Assembly: GCA_023428035.1 (NCBI GenBank)
Contig: JAEYZO010000170.1
Span: 1-13,079 of the forward strand
DNA: 13,079 nt
Reading direction: 5' to 3'
Source: Pseudomonadota bacterium
GTDB lineage: Bacteria > Myxococcota_A > Polyangia > Polyangiales > Ga0077539
The position numbers and the translations under genes are program-made. Under the pieces are notes generated by a model. The model had not been told where the DNA came from and did no database searches. It saw only the letters and a program-made list of their open reading frames with translations. Positions 7,327-12,479 of the stretch are shown piece after piece. The first letter of the stretch is position 1. Every line of letters starts with the position of its first letter.

Positions 7327-7333
7327 CGGGCGC

Positions 7334-8506
7334 ATGGCTCGTGGGTCCATCGCGGCCGCGCTCTGCGCGGTCTCTGTCGTCGCGTGCTCGGAGTCATCGG
7401 TGACTGTCGAGGACGCGGGGCGACCCGACGTCGTCGACGTCGTGGCCGTCGATGTCTCCACGGACCTTCCCGCCGCGGACACAGCTCAGCGCGACATCCC
7501 CGCGCCTCGCGACGTCGCCCCCGACGCCACCCCCGACGTCGCCCCCATCGACACACCCTCGGCGGACGTCGTCGACGTGCCCGAGCCAGACCTCGGCGCC
7601 CCCGACCTCCCCGAAGACATCCCCGAAGACGTCCCCGCGGACACCCCCACGGATGTCCCCGAAGACGCGCCCGCGGACGTCCCCGCGATGACCGAGCCCG
7701 ACGCGGGGCCCCCGCCGATCCTCCTCGCCGCGGGCGACATCGCGTCGTGCCTGAGCCCTGGAGACGACCTCACGGCGAACCTCCTCGACACGCTCCCCGG
7801 CACCATCGCGGCGCTCGGCGACCTCGCGTACCAGTCCGGGGCCTCGTGGGAGTTCACCCTCTGTTATGGCCCCACCTGGGGGAGGCACCGCGCGCGCACC
7901 CGCCCCGCGGTGGGCAACCACGAGTACGAGAGCAGCGGGGCGAGGCCCTACTACGACTACTTCGGCGCCGCCGCGGGGCCGCGCGGGCAGGGCTGGTACA
8001 GCTACGAGCTCGGCGCCTGGCACATCGTCGTGCTCAACAGCAATTGCGGTGACGTCGGCGGCTGCGGAGAGGGCTCTCCGCAGGAGCGCTGGCTGCGCGA
8101 AGACCTCGCGGCGCACCCGGCGCGGTGTACGGCGGCGTACATGCACCACCCGCGGTTCAGCTCAGGGAGACACGGGGGCAGCGCGTCGATGGAGCCCTTC
8201 TGGCGCACGCTCTACGAGGGCGGCGTAGACATCGTGCTGGCGGGCCACGACCACCACTACGAGCGCTTCGCGCCGCAAGACCCCTCCGGGCGCCTCGACC
8301 GCGCGCGAGGGATACGGCAGTTCCTCGTGGGGACCGGCGGGATCTTCTTCTACCCGCTGGAGTCGACGCGCCCCAACAGCGAGGCGCGCAACAACGACAC
8401 CTGGGGGGTGCTGGAGCTCACGCTCCACCCCGACCGCTACGACTGGCGCTTCGTGCGCGCTGGGGGAGGGGGCTTCACCGAGCGCGGCAGCGACGTCTGC
8501 CACTGA
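7334..8506 (+). CDS. Calcineurin-like metallophosphatase, lipoprotein with Asp/Pro-rich tether
   Basis: 390 aa exported phosphoesterase. The first 18 residues form a lipoprotein signal ending VVAC (C18). Residues 19-128 are a low-complexity Asp/Pro/Ala/Val linker with a regular four-residue repeat at 94-117. The catalytic domain (129-390) carries the dinuclear-metal motifs of purple-acid-phosphatase-like and calcineurin-like enzymes: GDIASC (D135), LGDLAY (D163), GNHEY (N195, H196), MHHPRFSSG (H271 or H272) and GHDHHYERFAP (H305, H307). SNCGDVGGC (236-244) adds cysteines C238 and C244, probably a disulfide. Substrate is likely a phosphomonoester or diester outside the cytoplasm. ATG 7334 is chosen over an in-frame start at 7244 because it begins the signal peptide. 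It follows the acetyltransferase by 55 bp with its own promoter-like element and converges with the SRPBCC gene, 46 bp away. Confidence 0.93.
   Translation: MARGSIAAALCAVSVVACSESSVTVEDAGRPDVVDVVAVDVSTDLPAADTAQRDIPAPRDVAPDATPDVAPIDTPSADVVDVPEPDLGAPDLPEDIPEDVPADTPTDVPEDAPADVPAMTEPDAGPPPILLAAGDIASCLSPGDDLTANLLDTLPGTIAALGDLAYQSGASWEFTLCYGPTWGRHRARTRPAVGNHEYESSGARPYYDYFGAAAGPRGQGWYSYELGAWHIVVLNSNCGDVGGCGEGSPQERWLREDLAAHPARCTAAYMHHPRFSSGRHGGSASMEPFWRTLYEGGVDIVLAGHDHHYERFAPQDPSGRLDRARGIRQFLVGTGGIFFYPLESTRPNSEARNNDTWGVLELTLHPDRYDWRFVRAGGGGFTERGSDVCH
7613..7684 (+). repeat. 12-bp tandem repeat encoding xDxP units
   Basis: Six consecutive, imperfect 12-bp units of the type GAAGACGTCCCC, each encoding [E/A/T]-D-[V/I/T/A]-P. 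They lie inside the phosphatase linker (residues 94-117). Looser copies extend upstream (RDVAPDATPDVAP). Divergence between units suggests an old expansion rather than recent slippage. Confidence 0.8.
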
Positions 8507-8552
8507 GCGGCGCGCTGCCGGGTGAGGGCGACGCCTCCGGCGAGCCTCGCGG

Positions 8553-9038
8553 TCACCGCGCGCCGCCCCAGCCCCTGACGCTCTCGAGGCGCGCGTAGGA
8601 GGCCTCCATCCCCTGGTCCATCCCGGTCTCGAGCATGGCCCGTCGAGTCTCGGCGTCGGGGAGGGTCATCCGCATGGTCATCACGGTCCCGTCGCCGTCG
8701 GCGGTGAAGGTCGTCACGACGTGGTTGTCGGGCGTCGGGTCGGGCAGGTGCATCCGCTCGACGTGGACGATGCGCCGCGGCGGGTCGAGCTCGAGGATCT
8801 CTCCCGTGAGCGAGAAGCCCGCGCCCTGCCCGTTCGACCACTCGTAGCGGATCGCGCCCCCGGGCCTCGCCTCGTGGACGCAGACGGGCATCGTCCAACC
8901 GTCGGGGCCGAGCATCCACTGCTGGATGAGCTCGGGGTCGACGTGCGCGCGGTAGACCTCCTCGGGCGTCGCCGCGAAGCGCCGCGTCACCACCACGTAG
9001 CGGTCACCCTCGGTCTCCAGCACCAGCTTGTTCGTCAT
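8553..9038 (-). CDS. SRPBCC/AHSA1-domain protein
   Basis: 161 aa, no signal peptide, one START-like domain (Bet v1 fold) with a hydrophobic cavity. AHSA1 hallmarks are visible: RRFAATPEEVYRAHVDPELIQQW (about 19-41), ARPGGAIRYEW (57-67), the strand around GEILELDPPRRIVHVE (79-94), and a C-terminal helix GMDQGMEASYARLE (139-152) that would cap the cavity. Such bacterial proteins probably bind a small hydrophobic ligand; some are linked to stress or xenobiotic responses. The start ATG at 9038 overlaps the stop of the ArsR-type gene by ATGA, so the two are translationally coupled. The ArsR plus AHSA1 pairing is common in bacteria, and the regulator probably controls this gene through the operator at 9397-9416. 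Ligand unknown. GC-rich codons match the neighbours; no sign of transfer. Confidence 0.92.
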   Translation of the reverse strand: MTNKLVLETEGDRYVVVTRRFAATPEEVYRAHVDPELIQQWMLGPDGWTMPVCVHEARPGGAIRYEWSNGQGAGFSLTGEILELDPPRRIVHVERMHLPDPTPDNHVVTTFTADGDGTVMTMRMTLPDAETRRAMLETGMDQGMEASYARLESVRGWGGAR

Positions 9039-9373
9039 GACTTGCCTTCCTTTCGCCCCTTCGCGAGCAGTCGGTCGAGGCGCCCGTAGTTCTTCTCCAG
9101 GGCGCCGCGTAGCGTCTCGAGGTAGCGGTCGAGCTCCCTCAGCCCGCCCGGCGCGAGGCTGCACGGGCGGCGGGTGCCCTCGACCCGCTGCACGATGAGC
9201 CCCGCCTCGGTGAGCACCTTGATGTGACGCGAGATGGCCGGCTGCGAGATGGCGAAGGGCTCGGCCAGCTCGCTCACCGTGGCCTCTCCCCGCGCGAGGC
9301 GGGCGAGGATCGCGCGCCGCGTAGGGTCGGAGAGGGCAGCCAGCGTCGCGTCGAGGGACGGCTGCGACCGCAT
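9035..9373 (-). CDS. ArsR/SmtB-family winged-helix transcriptional regulator
   Basis: 112 aa DNA-binding dimer. The family opening LAALSDPTRRAILARLARGE (11-30) leads into the winged helix-turn-helix: VSELAEPFAISQPAISRHIKVLTEAGLI (33-60), with recognition helix about 43-54 and the wing RVEGTRRPCSLAP (63-75). The metal-binding cysteine pair (ELCVCD type) of true arsenic/zinc sensors is replaced by ELAEPF, and the only cysteine is C71. It therefore belongs to the non-metal subgroup that accompanies AHSA1 proteins, and probably represses until a ligand or stress releases it. The operon partner starts within its stop codon. Upstream lie a good promoter (TTGACC, 16 bp, TATAAC) and a 20-bp palindrome over the -10 box, consistent with autorepression. 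No strong Shine-Dalgarno precedes ATG 9373. Confidence 0.94.
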   Translation of the reverse strand: MRSQPSLDATLAALSDPTRRAILARLARGEATVSELAEPFAISQPAISRHIKVLTEAGLIVQRVEGTRRPCSLAPGGLRELDRYLETLRGALEKNYGRLDRLLAKGRKEGKS

Positions 9374-9396
9374 GGGCAGTGAGTAACAACCAGACT

Positions 9397-9416
9397 ATAT
9401 AACGTCAAGGTTATAT
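9397..9416 (-). promoter_or_regulatory. 20-bp palindromic operator, probable ArsR-type site
   Basis: Perfect 7-bp inverted repeat ATATAAC (9397-9403), 6-bp spacer, GTTATAT (9410-9416), in an AT-rich island within otherwise very GC-rich DNA. It covers the -10 box of the promoter reading into the ArsR-type gene and lies 24 to 43 bases before its start codon. Size and symmetry fit a winged-helix dimer. It also lies 53 bp before the divergent phospholipase gene, which it might influence. Confidence 0.7.
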
Positions 9417-9437
9417 TTCAGCTCACCCTCTGGTCAA
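9410..9437 (-). promoter_or_regulatory. Sigma-70-type promoter of the ArsR-SRPBCC operon
   Basis: On the minus strand, -35 TTGACC (complement of 9432-9437), a 16-bp spacer, then -10 TATAAC (complement of 9410-9415), matching five of six consensus positions in each box. Transcription would start about 30 nt before ATG 9373. A second possibility is TTGACG (complement of 9403-9408) with a 17-bp spacer to a weak TACTCA next to the ATG. It is the only promoter in the window with a good -35 box. Confidence 0.6.
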
Positions 9438-9468
9438 CCTCGCGCGGTGGTGGCACACGTCGTCGCCG

Positions 9469-10389
9469 ATGGGACGCTTCGACGACCGCGCCACGCAGCC
9501 CTCCCGCGGCCCCGCTGACATCCTCCGCTGGCGCCTCGACAAGCTCCGCGGCGTCGGCGCCGCCCAGGTGAAGGACGAGATCACCGGCGCGCCCAGCCGC
9601 CCCAACGACGGAACCACCATCCACCAGCTCCCCGCGTCGATCACCTGGGTCGGGCACGCGACCTTCGCGCTCCGCCTCGGGGGGCAGATGATCGCCGTCG
9701 ACCCCATCTGGTCCGAGCGCATCCAGGGCGTGGTGAAGCGCCTGGTGCCTCCGGGCGTCGCGCTCGAAGACATCCCCCGCGTCGAGACGGTGCTGGTCTC
9801 GCACAACCACTTCGACCACCTCGACCTGCCGACGCTCCAGCGCATCGGACCGACCGCGCGCTACCTCGTGCCGCTCGGCAACGGGGCGCTGCTCCGCGAC
9901 GCCGGGCTCACCGACGTCGTCGAGCTCGACTGGTGGCAGTCGCGGCGCGTGGGCGAGGTGGAGTACACCCTCGTGCCCGCGCGGCACTGGTCGATGCGCA
10001 TGCCCTGGACGCGCAACGAGATGCTCTGGGGAGGCTGGGTGATCCGCGCGCCCGAGGGCACCGCGTACCACTCCGGCGACACGGGCTACTTCGACGACTT
10101 CGTCGACATCGGACGTCGCTGCGGCCCCATCGACTGCGCGATGCTCCCCATCGGCGCCTATGAACCCAGGTGGTTCATGGAGCCGCAGCACATGAACCCC
10201 GACGACGCCGTCGCGGCCTTCGAGGCCCTGGGCGCTCGCACCTTCGTCGCGATGCACTGGGGCACCTTCAAGCTCACCGACGAAGCCCTTCACCTGCCCG
10301 TCGCGCGCGCCCGCGAGCTCTGGGCGGAGAAGGGCCTCGACCCCGCGCGCCTCTGGGTCATGGACGTGGGTGAGACCCGAGCGCTCTGA
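9469..10389 (+). CDS. NAPE-PLD-like metallo-beta-lactamase-fold phospholipase
   Basis: 306 aa zinc hydrolase resembling N-acylphosphatidylethanolamine-hydrolysing phospholipase D, which releases N-acylethanolamine and phosphatidate. Binuclear ligands: SHNHFDHLD (H112, H114, D116, H117), VPARHWS (H173), HSGDTGYF (D204) and AMHWGTF (H263). The subfamily signature follows precisely: WVGHATFAL (60-68), AVDPIWSER (76-84), PLGNG (135-139), ELDWWQ (152-157), LWGGWVI (186-192), GAYEPRWFMEPQHMNPDDAV (229-248). GAYEPRWFM and HWGTF are NAPE-PLD hallmarks rather than general MBL features. No signal peptide or membrane segment, so it probably acts on the inner face of the membrane. Bacterial substrates are not established; N-acyl phospholipids or other glycerophospholipids are candidates. 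Start ATG 9469 has no Shine-Dalgarno and no clear -10. It is divergent from the ArsR gene (95 bp apart), with the operator in between. Confidence 0.9.
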   Translation: MGRFDDRATQPSRGPADILRWRLDKLRGVGAAQVKDEITGAPSRPNDGTTIHQLPASITWVGHATFALRLGGQMIAVDPIWSERIQGVVKRLVPPGVALEDIPRVETVLVSHNHFDHLDLPTLQRIGPTARYLVPLGNGALLRDAGLTDVVELDWWQSRRVGEVEYTLVPARHWSMRMPWTRNEMLWGGWVIRAPEGTAYHSGDTGYFDDFVDIGRRCGPIDCAMLPIGAYEPRWFMEPQHMNPDDAVAAFEALGARTFVAMHWGTFKLTDEALHLPVARARELWAEKGLDPARLWVMDVGETRAL

Positions 10390-10404
10390 GCCCGTCGCGG
10401 CGTG

Positions 10405-10410
10405 TATCGT
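10405..10410 (+). promoter_or_regulatory. TATCGT -10-like element, candidate leaderless promoter
   Basis: TATCGT ends 8 nt before the GTG at 10419, within the 29-bp gap after the phospholipase gene. The stretch GTGTATCGTCGG closely matches GTGTAGCGTCGG at 7319-7330. No Shine-Dalgarno or -35 box is visible. It argues that the RpoC-like gene has its own transcript despite the tight spacing. Confidence 0.45.
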
Positions 10411-10418
10411 CGGCGCCC

Positions 10419-11612
10419 GTGAGCGCGATGCGGCCCGTGGTGAGCCCCTCGTGGCCGTGGCGACGGCGCGTGCTCACGGTGCTCGCGCGACGAGGCGTCG
10501 CTCCTGAGGACCTCTCCGCCATCGGCCGCGCGCTCGACGAGGCCCCCGACGAGGCGCGGCTCAAGGCCATGCTCGACGGGGAGCGCCCGCCGAAGCCCGC
10601 GGTGATCGCGCCCTTCGACTCCACCCTGCGCGTCGTCGACGGCCGCGTCTGCTTCGAGCTCGACGACGGTGAGCTCTCCGACTGGCGGTACATCCTCCCG
10701 CCCTCGTCGCTGCGCGTCGCCGTGGGGTCTCGCGTCCGCGCGGGGGAGCAGCTCAACGACGGAGACGTCTACGACTGGCTGTGGGTCGAGGCGCTCGGCG
10801 ACGAGGCCGAGGCGCCCCTCCTGGCGAAGCTCTCCGCGCTCACGGGCCTCGACGCGCGCCTCGCGGGTCTGGTGCTCGCGCCCATGCTCGACGGCGTCGA
10901 GGTCGCCCGCGACGCGCCGCCGCCCCGTCGGGACCCCCACGTGATGACCCGGGAGCGCTTCGAGCGCGAGCTCGGCGCGCGCCTCGCGCACGCGGTGGAC
11001 CGAGAGGGCCTCTCCCCGCCGCTCCTCGACGGGCGCCGCGCGCTGCTCTCGTACCGGACCCTCGCGCGCATGGACGAGTGGGGGATGGTCTTCCCCGGCC
11101 CGCTCGTCGACCTCGCGCCCTTCACCGTGGCGAAGCGACGGCTCTCCGTGGGCGACGCCTCCCGCGTGGAGAGACGTCCCGAGCGCGACTGGAGGTGCAC
11201 CTCGCAGTACAAGTTCGGTGCGCGCGCGGGGCTCTGGCGCGCGCGGGTGGTGCTGAGCCCCGACCGCCGACGCGTCACCGAGCTGCGCGCGTGGCACCAC
11301 GCGGCGAGCCCGTGGCTCCGCCGCTCGATGGAGGTCGCCCGCCTCGACCTGAGCTCGGGCCGGGTGCTGCTGTGCGACCTCGCGAGGCCTGCGTGGAGCC
11401 AGGCCGCGGCGCTCTCGGCGTGGTGCGAGGCGCGGCTCGAGGCGCGCGCGGGGGCGATGGCCTCGCGGGTCGAGGTCGAGGGCGTCGAGGGCGTGGCGTG
11501 CGCGCTCCCTGAGGCCGTGGGGAGCCACCGGGTGTTCGTGCAGTACGGCGAGGGCGACCGTCACCACGCCGAGGCGCTGTGCGTGCGCTTCGACGACGAC
11601 GAGGCGCTCTGA
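10419..11612 (+). CDS. Orphan protein with RNA polymerase beta' (RpoC) C-terminal-like region
   Basis: 397 aa, soluble, no signal peptide, not assignable as a whole. Residues about 49-163 read like the conserved C-terminal part of bacterial beta': the entry RPPKPAVIAPFDSTLRV (56-72) mirrors the RPKxPAxIAEIDGTV segment. YILPPSSLRVAVGSRVRAGE (91-110) plus QLNDG mirrors YLIPKGxxLxVxEGDxVxAGxxLxDG of the sandwich-barrel hybrid domain. DVYDWLWVEALG (116-127) takes the place of NPHDILRVxG, and LLAKLSALTGLDARLAGLVLAPMLDGVEV (134-162) that of the YLVxEVQxVYRLQGVxIxDKHIEVIVRQMLxKVxV helices. The motif residues themselves (NPHD, KHIEVIVRQM) have drifted. Before it is a helical N-terminus; after it about 230 unassigned residues rich in Arg and Trp, with WRCTSQYKFGARAGLW (258-273). 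It might bind RNA polymerase or mimic beta', but this is inference. Start: GTG 10419, TATCGT 8 nt upstream. Confidence 0.8.
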   Translation: MSAMRPVVSPSWPWRRRVLTVLARRGVAPEDLSAIGRALDEAPDEARLKAMLDGERPPKPAVIAPFDSTLRVVDGRVCFELDDGELSDWRYILPPSSLRVAVGSRVRAGEQLNDGDVYDWLWVEALGDEAEAPLLAKLSALTGLDARLAGLVLAPMLDGVEVARDAPPPRRDPHVMTRERFERELGARLAHAVDREGLSPPLLDGRRALLSYRTLARMDEWGMVFPGPLVDLAPFTVAKRRLSVGDASRVERRPERDWRCTSQYKFGARAGLWRARVVLSPDRRRVTELRAWHHAASPWLRRSMEVARLDLSSGRVLLCDLARPAWSQAAALSAWCEARLEARAGAMASRVEVEGVEGVACALPEAVGSHRVFVQYGEGDRHHAEALCVRFDDDEAL

Positions 11613-11617
11613 GCGCT

Positions 11618-11752
11618 CTAAGCGGTCTCTCCCTGGAAGGTCACCAACGGTCGCTCGCCGCTGCAGGTGATCGGGTCGCCGTTGCCGCTCGCGCGTCGGT
11701 GGACGACCCCGCGGAACCCTCGGGCCCTCGGCGAGCATCCCAACACGTCCAC
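11618..11752 (-). CDS. Possible small minus-strand ORF or gene remnant (44 aa)
   Basis: The 185-bp gap between the RpoC-like gene and wrbA contains a minus-strand frame that ends at a TAG (11618-11620) and has almost only G or C in third codon positions, as the real genes here do. With GTG 11752 as start it gives 44 aa, ending GNGDPITCSGERPLVTFQGETA without its first two residues being certain parts of a domain; C6 and a second cysteine are present. No Shine-Dalgarno supports the start, and I recognise no family. It could be a small gene, the tail of a decayed gene, or chance in GC-rich DNA. It converges with the RpoC-like gene, whose stop lies five bases away, and a short hairpin (GCGCT-CTG-AGCGC, 11604-11616) spans that junction. 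Confidence 0.25.
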   Translation of the reverse strand: MDVLGCSPRARGFRGVVHRRASGNGDPITCSGERPLVTFQGETA

Positions 11753-11797
11753 ATGGCGCGGGCCGCGCCGCAGGGTGGAAGAAGGCGTGAGGGAGCG

Positions 11798-12397
11798 ATG
11801 GCGAAGGTCGCGGTGATCTACTACTCGTCGACGGGGACCAACCACGCGATGGCGCGCGCCGTCGCCGAAGGGGCGCAGGGCGCGGGGGCCGAGGTGCGGG
11901 TGCGCCTCGTCGCCGAGACCGCGCCGCAGCAGGCCATCGACGGCAACCCGAAATGGAAGGCCTTCGTCGACGCGACCCGCGGCGAGCCCCGCGCGTCGCT
12001 CGACGACCTCGAGTGGGCCGACGCGGTGATCTTCGGCTCGCCCACCCGCTACGGCAACGTGGCCTCGCAGTTCAAGGCCTTCATCGACTCCACCGGGCCC
12101 CTCTGGGGCGCGGGCAAGCTCGCCGACAAGGTCTACGCGGGCTTCACCTCGGCGATGAACCCCCACGGCGGCCAGGAGTCGACGCTCCTCGCGATGTTCG
12201 TGACGATCCACCACTTCGGCGGGTACCTCGTGGCGCCGGGCTACACCGACCCCGCCGTGTTCGCCGCGGGGGGCAACCCCTACGGCCCCTCGGCCACCGC
12301 TGACGGCAAGCACGACGCGCCCAACGAGAAGGAGCTCGCCCACGGCCGCTACCTCGGGGCGCGCGTCGCGAAGGTCACCGCGAAGCTCGTGGGCTGA
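11798..12397 (+). CDS. wrbA: NAD(P)H:quinone oxidoreductase, WrbA type
   Basis: 199 aa flavodoxin-like FMN enzyme that reduces quinones by two electrons and so avoids semiquinone radicals; E. coli WrbA has 198 residues. The start MAKVAVIYYSSTGTNHAMARAVAEGA (1-26) is the FMN-phosphate loop and first helix. FGSPTRYGNVASQFKAFIDSTGPLW (76-100) is the isoalloxazine loop and dimer-forming helix. GGQESTLLAMFVTIHHFGGYLVAPGY follows the WrbA GGQExT...HHGM pattern, and NPYGPS corresponds to the TPYGA segment. The start is ATG 11798, supported by a GA-rich Shine-Dalgarno (GAGGGAG just before it); the frame is open to 11579, but that extension would cover the end of the previous gene. No membrane segment. 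It may work with the alcohol dehydrogenase downstream in redox or detoxification, though a hairpin and an 82-bp gap separate them. Confidence 0.95.
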   Translation: MAKVAVIYYSSTGTNHAMARAVAEGAQGAGAEVRVRLVAETAPQQAIDGNPKWKAFVDATRGEPRASLDDLEWADAVIFGSPTRYGNVASQFKAFIDSTGPLWGAGKLADKVYAGFTSAMNPHGGQESTLLAMFVTIHHFGGYLVAPGYTDPAVFAAGGNPYGPSATADGKHDAPNEKELAHGRYLGARVAKVTAKLVG

Positions 12398-12420
12398 GCG
12401 CTGCGGCACGTCGCGGGGGG

Positions 12421-12438
12421 CGGGGTGTTCTGACCCCG
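12421..12438 (+). terminator. Hairpin after wrbA
   Basis: Perfect arms CGGGGT (12421-12426) and ACCCCG (12433-12438), loop GTTCTG, extendable by two G-U pairs to 12419-12440. It begins 23 nt after the wrbA stop and is followed by only two T residues, so it is a weak candidate for an intrinsic terminator. Confidence 0.4.
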
Positions 12439-12479
12439 TTGCGCGGCGTGCCCTTCGCTGGCAGTAGTGCGCGCCGCAC

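Noticed and set aside
10290..11738. 482-codon open frame on the minus strand opposite the RpoC-like gene
   Set aside because: Composition is that of an antisense shadow (Arg, Ala, Glu, His-rich), and the plus-strand frame has a recognisable domain.
11643..11756. 37-codon minus-strand frame starting at ATG, MWTCWDARRG...
   Set aside because: Third positions show many A/T, unlike real genes here; the frame ending at 11618 is more coding-like.
12459..12476. CTGGCAGTAGTGC before the alcohol dehydrogenase as a sigma-54 (-24/-12) promoter
   Set aside because: The GC of the -12 element is one base out of place and the TT before it is missing.
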